A DNA stretch of 64,000 bases from CAWJMD01 sp963700925 (GTDB taxonomy: Bacteria; Actinomycetota; Actinomycetes; Actinomycetales; CAWJMD01), in NCBI GenBank assembly GCA_963700925.1, contig OY969553.1, forward strand, positions 3,348,001 to 3,412,000. The letters are read 5' to 3'. Position numbers and translations under genes: made by a program. The notes under the pieces are model-generated. The model was not told the origin of the DNA. It did not search any database and worked only from the letters and a program-made list of their open reading frames with translations. The first letter of the stretch is position 1. Each line of letters starts with the position of its first letter. Of the stretch, positions 34,701 to 47,927 are shown piece after piece.

Positions 34701-35058
34701 CAGCGGCGCCAGCGGCACCGGTCGCACCAGTGAACCCAGTGAAGCCCCGCGGTCCGGTCGCGCCGGTCGCGCCGGTCGCGCCTCGCGCACCGGTCGCACC
34801 CGTGGCGCCGGTCAGGCCCCTCGTGTTCCACGTCACCATCAGCTCGGTGCTGTTCCTGCACCTCGTGCCGTTCTGGTAGTCAATGAGACGCACGCCGCCG
34901 TCACTCCGGCTGTAGCAAGCGGTGAAGACATTCGTCTGGGAGTGCGGGATGGCGGCGATCGCGACCGTCGCTCCGGTAAGCAGGGTCATTGACGTGACGA
35001 TGCCGATGGCTCCGGCTCGGGCCAACTGGCGGCGGCGGGCGCCCATGGGGTCGCGCAT
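31791..35058 (-). pseudogene. Collagen-like repeat surface protein, interrupted by a 2-base deletion
   Basis: An exported collagen-like protein. The ATG at 35058 has AAGGAG eight bases upstream; the hydrophobic signal segment ends near A-I-A-A-I-P. A short head with two Cys and W-N-T-R-G-L-T-G precedes ~300 Gly-X-Y triplets rich in G-A-T and G-A-D, with recurrent Q-G-(I/V)-Q-G-E-T-G blocks. A ~75-residue C-terminal domain ends the protein (N-C-A-A-G-K-V-A-V-G-G-G-G-S ... Y-V-I-C-M). The N-terminal frame and the main repeat frame differ: in a 9-base tandem repeat (AGTCGCACC on the plus strand) two C's are missing at about 34575. Restoring them gives exactly 1,090 codons. Real mutation, phase variation or assembly error are all possible. 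Such proteins form trimeric stalks on the surface. Confidence 0.8.
34571..34611. repeat. 9-bp tandem repeat at the collagen-gene frameshift
   Basis: Plus-strand AGTCGCACC is repeated at 34576-34584, 34585-34593 and 34594-34602, with a near copy at 34603-34611. The adjacent partial copy at 34571-34575 lacks two bases, which breaks the Gly-X-Y frame of the minus-strand gene. Confidence 0.85.
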
Positions 35059-35301
35059 GGCTGAATCTCCTTGACGAAGGGAGCCGCGCGTTCACCTGTG
35101 GCATGCGACTTGTGTGTCTCAGAGGACAACGTGATCCTCGAACCTGAGGTCGCACTGAAGCCGTCCTGAAGGTCTGCTTAAGTCGGTTTGACTGATCCAA
35201 CTGCGCGCCAGGCTCGCGCCGTAGCAGCCCGCCGGCGGTCTCGCGGGGCGATTGAGAACTCCCTTCAGAAGAGGTTCAGCCAAGGCTGCAATCGTCCATG
35301 C

Positions 35302-35760
35302 ATGACCAGCCGCCGACACCTGACGGGCGTGGTCTGCGACGACCGCCCGGCCATTCGGCGCAGCGTGTGCGCCGCACTGAGGCGCTCCGGTTTCGAGGTC
35401 GTCGGGGAGGCAGACTCCTTCACCTCGCTGCGTGGCATCGTCCGTGCCACTCAGCCGACGGTCGCTGTCCTCAGCCTGCCGGTTGTCGGCCTGAGCAGCC
35501 TCGCCGTGGTGCGTGTGCTGCACGGCGAGTCACCGGCCTGCGACCTCGTCATCCTCTCGGCGTTCAAGCAGTTGCACGTCGCCGCCCTCGAAGCAGGCGC
35601 CAAGGCTCTTGTGCCAGAGGAGGATCCGCAGGCACTTCACGACGTGCTGCTCTCGATCGCCGCCGAGAGCCACGAGCCGGGTCCGGCGACTGCCGCACCC
35701 AGCCCGAGGCCTCGAACCCACGTCGTGCCTCACCAGAGGACGCCCTCGGGCACTCCCTGA
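35302..35760 (+). CDS. Degenerate receiver-domain protein
   Basis: A 152-residue stand-alone protein with a response-regulator receiver fold. The N-terminal acidic pair is present (V-V-C-D-D-R-P-A-I-R-R), but the phospho-acceptor position is Ser (V-L-S-L-P-V instead of L-D), and the conserved Lys appears replaced (L-V-P-E-E-D). It is thus a probable pseudo-receiver that cannot be phosphorylated normally. No output domain follows, only a Pro/Arg-rich tail. The ATG at 35302 begins M-T-S-R-R-H. It is divergent from the collagen-like gene (243-base gap); a regulatory link is possible but unproven. Confidence 0.65.
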   Translation: MTSRRHLTGVVCDDRPAIRRSVCAALRRSGFEVVGEADSFTSLRGIVRATQPTVAVLSLPVVGLSSLAVVRVLHGESPACDLVILSAFKQLHVAALEAGAKALVPEEDPQALHDVLLSIAAESHEPGPATAAPSPRPRTHVVPHQRTPSGTP

Positions 35761-35780
35761 CTCCTCGGGCACTCCCCTGA

Positions 35781-36374
35781 CTAGCGACGAGCCGCGTACC
35801 GGAGCAGCACGTTGTCCGAGCCGTCGAAGCGCCGGGTCTCCAGCAGCGTCAGGTCGGCGGGTCCCCCGAAGATCGGAGTGCCGTCACCCAGTGCCTTGGG
35901 CCCGACCATCAGGTGGACCTCGTCGACGAGTCCCCGCTCCAGCAGGCCGTTCCACGTCGTCCGGCTGCCGAAGGTGACGATGTCGCCTTCTCCATCCCGC
36001 TCGCCTGCCAGCCAGTCCCCGACACCATCGCGAGACACGACAGTCGTCGTGTCGTGCCACGGGTTGTCGGCCGGCGGCGTGTACGTGTCGGTGACGACGA
36101 CCTTCGGGAGCCCGTTGTAGGTCCGGCTGAACTCGCGGTTGCCGTCGCTGAACTGCGGGTTCCCGGGGTCGTCGGGCGCGTCGGCGATCCCGGGCCAGTA
36201 GGAGCTGAAGAACTCGAACGACGCGCGGCCGAGCAGCACCGTGCGGGCGTTCCGGATGCGCTCGAGGTTCCACGCATCGAAGGCACCGTCCATGTTCATG
36301 GCCATCACGTTGCGGCCCGGTCCCTCGTAGTAGCCGTCCAGCGACATGATGTTGAAGGCGATCACGGTGCTCAT
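35781..36374 (-). CDS. Dihydrofolate reductase/RibD C-terminal-domain family protein
   Basis: A 197-residue protein of the RibD_C/DHFR-like fold. The start V-I-A-F-N-I-M-S-L-D-G-Y, then R-T-V-L-L-G-R-A-S-F-E, F-G-S-R-T-T-W and a terminal L-R-Y-A are standard family features. Homologues bind NAD(P)H; most of these stand-alone versions are uncharacterised reductases rather than true folate enzymes. It is divergent from an EamA transporter, with a symmetrical operator-like sequence in between. Start at the ATG at 36374. Confidence 0.85.
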   Translation of the reverse strand: MSTVIAFNIMSLDGYYEGPGRNVMAMNMDGAFDAWNLERIRNARTVLLGRASFEFFSSYWPGIADAPDDPGNPQFSDGNREFSRTYNGLPKVVVTDTYTPPADNPWHDTTTVVSRDGVGDWLAGERDGEGDIVTFGSRTTWNGLLERGLVDEVHLMVGPKALGDGTPIFGGPADLTLLETRRFDGSDNVLLRYAARR

Positions 36375-36412
36375 GGGCGTTCTTCCCCCTTGGTCATGAC
36401 ACGGTCAGTGTG

Positions 36413-36441
36413 GGACACCCAACCAATTGGGGATGGTGTCC
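36413..36441. promoter_or_regulatory. Operator-like dyad between reductase and EamA transporter genes
   Basis: GGACACC (36413-36419) and GGTGTCC (36435-36441) form a perfect 7-bp dyad centred on the palindrome CCAATTGG (36423-36430). It lies in the 96-base divergent gap, about 30-40 bases from both start codons, as expected for a repressor site controlling both genes. Confidence 0.55.
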
Positions 36442-36470
36442 GCCAGACCCGGCGAGCAGAATTCTTGAGC

Positions 36471-37388
36471 GTGGACGAGCTCGTCACGACGCCGACGGTG
36501 ACTGCAGCGCGATCGCCGGACCGGTTAGCCCTGGCCGCGTTCGTCGGCGCCGTGCTCCTCGGCGGTAGCAACTTCGTGGCGGTGCGCTTCAGCAACCGCG
36601 AGCTCGACCCGCTCTGGGGAGCCGGCGCGCGGTTCGCGCTGGCGGCGCTGATCTTCGCTGTCGTCCTGCTCGCGCTCAGGCTCCCGCTCCCGGACTATCG
36701 GCGGCTGCCCATGCTGGGCCTCTACGGCGTACTCGCCTTCGGGCTCAGCTACGGGCTGCTCTACCTCGCGATGCAGGAGGTGCCCGCCGGCGTGGCAGCC
36801 GTCGTGATGGCGGCCGGCCCGCTGTTGACGCTCCTGTTCGCCCGGGCGCACCGGATGGAGACGCTGCACGCGCGAGCGGTCGTGGGTGCCGCGGTCGCGT
36901 TCCTCGGCTCGGGGCTGATGTTCCTTCAACCGCGCAGCTCCGACTTCGGGTGGATCTCGCTGGCCGCGGTCTGTGTCGCCGCGTGCACGGCAGCTGAGTC
37001 TGTCGTGATCGCGAAGCGTTGCGGCAAGCAGCACCCGGTGGTGATGAACCTCGTTGGCATGACTGCAGGCGCAGTGCTGCTACTCGCCGCTTCGGCGGCC
37101 AAAGGGGAGAACTGGGCCCTCCCCGAGGAGCCGGCGACCATCGTCGCCTCCGGGTATCTGGTGGTGACGTCCGTTCTCCTCTTCATGCTGGTGCTGGTCG
37201 TCATTCGACGGTGGACGGCATCGGTCAGCTCGTACGTCTTCGTCCTGATGCCGCCGGTCGCGCTGGGCTTGGGATCACTGGTGGGCGGCGAACCCGTCAC
37301 CACCGCAACGGTTCTCGGCGGAGTCGTCGTTCTGGCCGGTGTCTACACCGGTGCCATCAAGCGCCCGGTTTCCGTATCAGCTGAGTGA
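36471..37388 (+). CDS. EamA/DMT-superfamily transporter
   Basis: A 305-residue protein with ten predicted membrane segments in two EamA halves. The first half starts V-G-A-V-L-L-G-G-S-N-F-V-A-V; L-W-G-A-G-A-R-F and V-M-A-A-G-P-L-L-T-L-L-F are typical. The second half contains S-S-Y-V-F-V-L-M-P-P-V-A and ends with a short tail. DMT transporters export amino acids or other small metabolites; the cargo is unknown. I chose the GTG at 36471; the ORF is open far upstream, but that part is antisense to the reductase gene. Its 3' end overlaps the questin-oxidase-like gene tail to tail by 32 bases. Confidence 0.85.
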   Translation: MDELVTTPTVTAARSPDRLALAAFVGAVLLGGSNFVAVRFSNRELDPLWGAGARFALAALIFAVVLLALRLPLPDYRRLPMLGLYGVLAFGLSYGLLYLAMQEVPAGVAAVVMAAGPLLTLLFARAHRMETLHARAVVGAAVAFLGSGLMFLQPRSSDFGWISLAAVCVAACTAAESVVIAKRCGKQHPVVMNLVGMTAGAVLLLAASAAKGENWALPEEPATIVASGYLVVTSVLLFMLVLVVIRRWTASVSSYVFVLMPPVALGLGSLVGGEPVTTATVLGGVVVLAGVYTGAIKRPVSVSAE

Positions 37389-38425
37389 TCCGTACCGCGG
37401 CCGCCAGGGCGTCGGGGTTGCCTGTGCGCTCGTAGACCTCTGCGGCGGTGTCGGTGAACTTGATGACGCGCTCGTCGCCGTGGTCTGCAGAACGCTGCAC
37501 CACCTCCGACACCCAGTTGGCGGTGTCGGGCGCCTGGGGCAGCTCCTCTCGGGGCATGGCATAGCCGGGTTCGTGCGCCGAGATGATTGCCGCGCTGGCA
37601 GTCCAGACCGCCGCCAGGCTCGGTGCCCACACGTCCCGAGGCAGGCTGGGGAGCGTGTGGAGGACGGCGTTCGGTGCGGTGGCGGTGTGGACGAGCAGCA
37701 CCGGCGACCCGTGTCCGTGCGTGAGGTAGCGCAGTGCCGCGGCGTCAACCAGTTCTTGCAGAACGACTTTCACGTCCTCGTCATCCGAAGGCGGACGGAG
37801 GGCCGCCTGCGCGCTGGACCACCCCGGCAGGTTGGCGAGCCGCGCCAGGCGTTGCACGACCAGTCCGTCCTGCTCCGCCATGTGCGGCACGTCGGCCAGT
37901 GCCTCGGCCGGTGCGAGCCCACCCGCGGGCCCCGTGGCGCCAGGGATCAGCCTGGAGCGAGCGGCCCAGAACGCCAGTCCGTGAGCCAGTTCGGCGGAGG
38001 CGGCCGGGCTCGTGTCACCGGCGGTCAGGGCGCGGACCGCGTGGCTGACCCGGATCACGCCGTGGGTGGTACCGGCGGCGATGCCGGGGAGCAGCCTCGG
38101 CCACCACTGGACCAGCACATCCGTCCACGGGCGTTCGTTGACCTGGTCGGTGAAGTAGGAGGCCCAGTCGCCGACCCGCTTGCCGTCGCCGAGCGCATCC
38201 GGCCAGTTGTCGTCGGTGATCCGCTCTGCCGCAGTGGGCATCTCGATCAGCCGGGGGATGTACCGGTCGACCCATGCCGGAACGACGTCGTCGAAGCCGC
38301 GCCGTGTCAGCACCTCGGCCGCCATCGGGCCGTGGTTGGTCAGCCCGTTGTTGCCCTCCTCGTCGCCCCCGAACTCAGGCCCCGTCAGGTGCAGGCGCTC
38401 GTACGCCTCGTCCAGGTTCCCGTCG

Positions 38426-38429
<4 letters not shown>
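37357..38429 (-). CDS. Questin oxidase-like (DUF4243) protein, frame broken after codon 5
   Basis: A ~357-residue member of the questin oxidase family, whose fungal founder carries out a Baeyer-Villiger-type ring opening of an anthraquinone. Family features are L-T-N-H-G-P-M-A-A-E-V-L early, L-P-G-I-A-A-G-T-T-H-G-V-I-R-V centrally and Y-L-T-H-G-H-G near the end. The main frame has no usable start. An ATG at 38429 overlaps the carboxylase stop as ATGA and reads M-T-T-G-T; adding one C after 38415 gives L-D-E-A-Y-E-R-L and enters the main frame. So either one base was lost at codon 6 or the read is wrong here. Coupling implies joint translation with the carboxylase. Confidence 0.75.
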
Positions 38430-43930
<5,501 letters not shown>

Positions 43931-43958
43931 GTGTCTCCCCACGCTGCGAACGTCACCG

Positions 43959-43978
43959 CTCGGACCTGAAGGTCCGAG
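43959..43978. promoter_or_regulatory. 20-bp palindrome upstream of the carboxylase gene
   Basis: CTCGGACCTGAAGGTCCGAG is a 9-bp perfect dyad with a GA centre, 28 bases upstream of the carboxylase ATG and 56 bases past the end of the DUF5995 gene. Its size and position are those of a TetR/GntR-type operator controlling the carboxylase/questin-oxidase operon. Confidence 0.65.
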
Positions 43979-44034
43979 GGGCCACACTCTGCCGCGTCCC
44001 GTGCCAGTCCGGAACCCTGGGTGACCGCGCGTCG

Positions 44035-44766
44035 CTAGATGGGCTCCGCCAGGCGCACGCCGAAACCGCGGATGGCGAGCTGGAGAACGACCTGTCCTGG
44101 TGCACACAGCTGCGTCACCCGCTGCTCGCTGAGCCTCTCGAGCTGGCGCAGGCCGCGGTCCAGCGTGTCCGCCCCTTCCCTGCGCGCCCGGTCGAGCAGT
44201 CGGGCGTTGTCCCAGACCTTCGCTCGCGACTCGCGCAGGAACCTCTTCGTGCCGAGACGGTTCAGCGGCTGGAGGATGCGGTCCAGGACGGTCGTGCCGC
44301 CGAGGCGTGCGAGCTGCTCGTCCTCCGCCGCCACCCTGCTGGCCAGGGTCGCGTCCAGGTGCCGGTGGTCGGCGCCCCGCAGCGCGATGGTCTCGGGGTC
44401 GTCGAAGTCCTCGCTGGGGATGACGGCCAGCAGGGCCTGAGGCAGGTCGTAGTTGATGTGCGCGTTCATCCCGAGCAGCACGTGGCGCAGAGGCGGCAGC
44501 TGTGGGGTGCGGAAAGCCACGGCCCACGGCCCGGGAACCGGCTGGTCGCTCGCGGCGCGCTCCAGGGCGTCGAGGTACAGGTCGGCGAAGGCGACGTCCC
44601 AGCGCTCGACCCAGTCGCTGTCGTGAAAACCCCCGGCGCGCAACTCGTCCCGCACCGCCAGGGTGGTTCGAAGGTAGGTGGCGAGGAAGAAGCGACGCGG
44701 GTCGCCGGCGGCCTCCATCGGGGCAAGCGCCACCTGCATGCGTGTCACCAGCGTGTCGATGCTCAT
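44035..44766 (-). CDS. DUF5995 family protein
   Basis: A 243-residue cytoplasmic protein of a family found mainly in actinobacteria, function unknown. Visible conserved parts are F-F-L-A-T-Y-L-R-T-T (about 26-35), H-V-L-L-G-M-N-A-H-I-N-Y-D-L-P near 95-109, and V-W-D-N-A. The His-Asn-Asp cluster suggests a metal or active site (inference). Start taken as the ATG at 44766; a GTG at 44781 is an alternative, and neither has ideal spacing from a ribosome-binding site. It lies between the carboxylase gene and the protease-partner gene on the same strand; no shared function is evident. Confidence 0.75.
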   Translation of the reverse strand: MSIDTLVTRMQVALAPMEAAGDPRRFFLATYLRTTLAVRDELRAGGFHDSDWVERWDVAFADLYLDALERAASDQPVPGPWAVAFRTPQLPPLRHVLLGMNAHINYDLPQALLAVIPSEDFDDPETIALRGADHRHLDATLASRVAAEDEQLARLGGTTVLDRILQPLNRLGTKRFLRESRAKVWDNARLLDRARREGADTLDRGLRQLERLSEQRVTQLCAPGQVVLQLAIRGFGVRLAEPI

Positions 44767-44803
44767 GGCTCCTCGGACCACCGACGGCCGCGACTGCTCG
44801 CGA

Positions 44804-45406
44804 CTACTGCTGTGGCGTGTCGTCGAACTCGAGACGCTCGCGGGCCGGGCCGGCGAGGGCGTCGAGGAACTCCGGTTCGTAGTACATCCGCTGGGTGTCG
44901 AGATAGGCGGGGGCGGGTGCCAGGGGAAGCACCAGGTCTTGGTCTCCGTCGAGGTCTTCGAGCCAGAGCGCCATCACGTAGAGCGCGGGCACCCGCACCA
45001 TCCGCACCTCGTAGTTTCCGGCGGCGGTCTCCGTCCGCTCGTCCAGGGTGCGGAGGGCTTCGGCAGTCGACTGGACGAAGGGTCCTTCGTTGAGCTGTGA
45101 GAACGCAGCCTCGCCGCCGTAGGCGTCGGTGGCGACCTCTGCTCCTGCGACGGCCGCGCCGCCGGCCTCCACGAGGTAGCGCCAGCCAGTCGTCTCTGAG
45201 GCGTCGAGCGGGCGCTGCTCGGTCAGCGCATCGAGTCCCACGTGCCGCATCTCGTGGGGGCTGCTGAGGGATACCTGCTCCGACGCCGTCGTCGTGAGCG
45301 CAGCGCCACCAGCCGTCTTGAGCCTGGCCGTGCGCGCAACCTGCTCGACGCCGACCTGCGCGAGCCGCTCGGCCTCACCGGGCGGCGTTCCGAACCGGAC
45401 GCCCAT
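44804..45406 (-). CDS. Unknown protein coupled to the propeller-protease gene
   Basis: A 200-residue protein without a signal peptide, membrane span or domain I recognise. It begins M-G-V-R-F-G-T-P-P-G-E-A-E-R-L, is Ala/Glu-rich, and contains Y-L-V-E-A-G-G-A-A-V-A-G-A-E and E-V-R-M-V-R-V-P-A-L-Y-V-M-A-L-W-L-E-D. It starts one base after the stop of the protease gene (TGA-C-ATG), with GAGGAG inside that gene's end, so its translation is coupled to the protease. Such a partner could be an inhibitor/immunity protein, a chaperone or a substrate. Nothing in the sequence decides between these. Confidence 0.7.
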   Translation of the reverse strand: MGVRFGTPPGEAERLAQVGVEQVARTARLKTAGGAALTTTASEQVSLSSPHEMRHVGLDALTEQRPLDASETTGWRYLVEAGGAAVAGAEVATDAYGGEAAFSQLNEGPFVQSTAEALRTLDERTETAAGNYEVRMVRVPALYVMALWLEDLDGDQDLVLPLAPAPAYLDTQRMYYEPEFLDALAGPARERLEFDDTPQQ

Positions 45407-45407
45407 G

Positions 45408-46844
45408 TCAACTCCTCGTGAAGTAGGTGTGTGTCCAGGATCCGGTGCCCTGGTAGGCAGTGCGGATGGTCGCGTCCGTGATGTACGACGCGCCGAACCA
45501 GGGGTCCTCGACGTAGACGAAGCCTCCGCCGGTCTCCTCGTAGCCCTCCAGGATGACGAAGTGGCCGCCGCCACCACTCCAGCCGATGCGGACGCCCACC
45601 AGCCGGCCGGCGTCCACCTCGGCGCGCACGTCCGCCAGCGTGATCGTGCCGCCCGCCCATCGGTCGAGATTGCCCACGCGAGTCAGCGCTCTGTCCAGGA
45701 ACCACGGCTGGTTGCACGCGTTCGTGGACCCGTTGACGCAGCAGGTGGTCTGGCCCAGCTCCTGGTTGACGAGCTGGCACTGGGTGCGGGTGCTGGCTGC
45801 GTCGTAGAAGCGGTCGACGCTCACGGCGACCGCGCTCCAGCACCACTGGGTCTGCTGCTGGGGCTGCATCGTGAAGGCCAGCTGCCGGCTGGTGTCGGGG
45901 ACCGGCCACCAGCGGTGCCACAGGCCGTTGTCCGCTCCGCGCGCGAAGACGTCGAGTCGGTCCTGCGCCCAGCTGACCGGGACCGGGGTCGTGGTGATGA
46001 TGCCGCCGAGACTCTCCCAGCCACCCCACGCCTGGCCGTCCCACCAGCGGTGCCACAGCGCGTTGTCCGTCCCCCGTCCGAACACGTCGATCCGGTCCGG
46101 TCCCCAGCACACGGCCGCGGGAGGCGTCGTCAGGATGCCGCCGAGGCTCTCCCAGCCGCCCCAGGCGTGGCCGTCCCACCAGCGGTGCCACAGCGCCTGG
46201 TCGGTGCCGAGGGCGAACACGTCCAGCCGGTTCGCAGCCCAGCTCACGGCCACCGGCTCGGAGATGATGGTGCCTCCGAGGCTTTCCCAGTCTCCCCAGG
46301 CCTGGCCGTCCCACCAGCGGTGCCACATCGCGCTGTCGGTGCCGCGGGCGAACACGTCGATCCGGTTCGGTCCCCAGCACACGGCTGAGGGAGGCGTGGT
46401 CAAGGTGCCGCCGAGGCTCTCCCAGCCACCCCAGGCGTTGCCGTCCCACCAGCGATGCCACAGGGCGTTGTCCGTGCCGAGCGCGAACACGTCGATCCGG
46501 TCCGACGCCCAGCTGACGGCGACCGGCGGGGACATGAGGACGCCGCCGAGGCTCTCCCAGCCGTCCCAGGCCTGGCCGTTCCACCAGCGGTGCCACAGGG
46601 CGTTGTCCGTGCCGAGCGCGAACACGTCGATCCTGTTCGGCCCCCAGCTCACCGGCACCGGGGGCGACAGGATGGTGCCGCCCAGGCTCTCCCAGCCACC
46701 CCAGGCTTGGCCGTCCCACCAGCGATGCCACAGCGCGTTGTCCGTGCCGCTGCCGAACACGTCGATGCGGTCCGGTCCCCAGGACACCGCCGGCGTCGAC
46801 GATGTCAGAATGCCGCCGAGCGGCTCCCAACCACCCCAGGCCAT
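45408..46844 (-). CDS. Seven-bladed lectin-like propeller fused to papain-like cysteine protease
   Basis: A 478-residue two-part protein. Residues 1-~315 are seven 45-residue repeats, each with W-x-x-W-E-S-L-G-G, S/C-W, R-(I/L)-D-V-F and D-N-A-L-W-H-R-W-W-D-G. This is the signature of PLL/PHL-type seven-bladed propeller lectins that bind fucose or O-methylated sugars. The C-terminal part is a papain-like protease of the AvrRpt2/C70-type fold: Q-Q-Q-T-Q-W-C-W-S-A with catalytic Cys 335, G-G-G-G-H-F-V-I-L with His 428, and V-E-D-P-W-F-G supplying the third residue. No signal peptide is visible. The ATG at 46844 has GGGAGG six bases upstream. The small partner gene follows one base after the stop. 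Confidence 0.85.
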   Translation of the reverse strand: MAWGGWEPLGGILTSSTPAVSWGPDRIDVFGSGTDNALWHRWWDGQAWGGWESLGGTILSPPVPVSWGPNRIDVFALGTDNALWHRWWNGQAWDGWESLGGVLMSPPVAVSWASDRIDVFALGTDNALWHRWWDGNAWGGWESLGGTLTTPPSAVCWGPNRIDVFARGTDSAMWHRWWDGQAWGDWESLGGTIISEPVAVSWAANRLDVFALGTDQALWHRWWDGHAWGGWESLGGILTTPPAAVCWGPDRIDVFGRGTDNALWHRWWDGQAWGGWESLGGIITTTPVPVSWAQDRLDVFARGADNGLWHRWWPVPDTSRQLAFTMQPQQQTQWCWSAVAVSVDRFYDAASTRTQCQLVNQELGQTTCCVNGSTNACNQPWFLDRALTRVGNLDRWAGGTITLADVRAEVDAGRLVGVRIGWSGGGGHFVILEGYEETGGGFVYVEDPWFGASYITDATIRTAYQGTGSWTHTYFTRS

Positions 46845-47150
46845 GACCGACCTCCCTCGTTCCAAGCGCGAGTTTCGATCCCGATGCAGCCGTTGATGCT
46901 ACTCCCGGAATTCGGCCTGGGGCAGGCGGATTCACGGCCGCTGCCCCATTTCTTGTGACTGTTCATGACAGGTTTCGCGAAACTTTTTCCGGTGTGCGAC
47001 GGTTTCGGTGTGTTCCGCATGGTGGCCCTCTCGGCGGTCTTTCGGTCTGGGTTGCGGACGGCGCACCGTGTCGCTTCACTGTCATCGCGGCCGCATTCCG
47101 GCGCTCATCAAGCCATCGCAGGGTCGCCCATCGACCTCCTGGAGCGACGA
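46845..47150. other. 306-base divergent region with two dyads
   Basis: Divergent promoter region between the propeller-protease gene and a secreted-protein gene. It contains a hairpin at 46918-46948 (TGGGGCAG/CTGCCCCA arms extended by CGG/CCG with one bulge) and the perfect 12-bp palindrome GTTTCGCGAAAC at 46972-46983. No coding sequence is evident, though a frame is open on the plus strand. Confidence 0.55.
46972..46983. promoter_or_regulatory. Perfect palindrome GTTTCGCGAAAC
   Basis: A 12-bp perfect palindrome in the divergent region, about 130 bases from the protease gene start and 168 from the secreted-protein gene. It is a candidate site for a dimeric regulator; no other copy was noticed in the window. 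Confidence 0.45.
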
Positions 47151-47840
47151 ATGAGCACCCTCCGACGCAACCTCCTTCTCGTTAGTGCAGCAACGATTCT
47201 CGCCGTTCCTCTGGGTGCCGGCCCGGCGGCGGCCACGGACCAGTCCCCGCGGCACTCGGCCGACAGCTCCGTCCAGCAGGATCGTCGGAGTCACCGCAAC
47301 CCCATCGTCGTCCCACCGACGCCCTATTCCTTCGAGGAAGACTTCGACCCGGAATGCACCGGTCTCGACATTGCCGGTCATTTCGAGGTACATGGGGTGG
47401 ATTCGACCCGTTACCTGCGAGGCACCAGAGGGCAGGCCTTCCTGTACAAGGACACCTTCAGGTTCACCGAGACCTGGACGGACAGCGCGTCCGGAGACGT
47501 CATCTTCACCATGAAGGGCTCCTACGTCTTCGAGGAGGTCGCGGGCAAGAAGGTCCCTCTTTCGCGGGTGCCCGACGACCTGATCCCGGAGGAGGGGCTC
47601 ATCGGTCCGGTCTACAAGTTCACCGCCACGGAGACCGGCTGGGAGATCCTGCGTGACGGGTCAGGGCAGGCGCTCTACCGGACTCGCGGCGTGCAGGTCT
47701 TCGAGAGCCTCTTCGACACGCTGGGCGACCATGCACCCGGCGGGACGCAGCTGAGCTTCGAGACCGTCAAGGTCATCGGGCCACACCCGCTCAATGACGT
47801 CGACCTCTGCGACGTCGCCGCTGGCCTGCTCGACAGCTGA
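47151..47840 (+). CDS. Secreted protein of unknown function
   Basis: A 229-residue exported protein. The signal peptide ends at G-P-A-A-A-T (about residues 24-29), followed by a Ser/Arg/Gln-rich linker. The body has alternating strands, such as Y-K-D-T-F-R-F-T-E-T-W-T-D and F-T-M-K-G-S-Y-V-F-E-E-V, a layout common in small secreted actinobacterial beta proteins. Two Cys (early C-T-G-L-D, near-terminal D-L-C-D-V) could pair. The ATG at 47151 has GGAGCGA upstream. No known domain recognised. Confidence 0.7.
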   Translation: MSTLRRNLLLVSAATILAVPLGAGPAAATDQSPRHSADSSVQQDRRSHRNPIVVPPTPYSFEEDFDPECTGLDIAGHFEVHGVDSTRYLRGTRGQAFLYKDTFRFTETWTDSASGDVIFTMKGSYVFEEVAGKKVPLSRVPDDLIPEEGLIGPVYKFTATETGWEILRDGSGQALYRTRGVQVFESLFDTLGDHAPGGTQLSFETVKVIGPHPLNDVDLCDVAAGLLDS

Positions 47841-47927
47841 CCCGCACTTCACGAGGTTTAGCCCACCTTTGCGAGCAGGGGCAGAGGGCGCCCCGAAGGG
47901 TCGAAATAGTCGGCATAGGGTGGGCGG

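Noticed and set aside
32328..34733. Two very long plus-strand ORFs opposite the collagen-like gene
   Set aside because: They are low-complexity mirrors of the Gly-X-Y repeats (Ala/Pro/Val or Gly/Ala/Val patterns) with no start signal; the minus strand gives a signal peptide, collagen repeats and a real C-terminal domain.
43931..44527. N-terminal extension of the carboxylase
   Set aside because: Arg/Pro-rich shadow sequence over the DUF5995 gene; biotin carboxylase homologues start at M-F-S-R-V.
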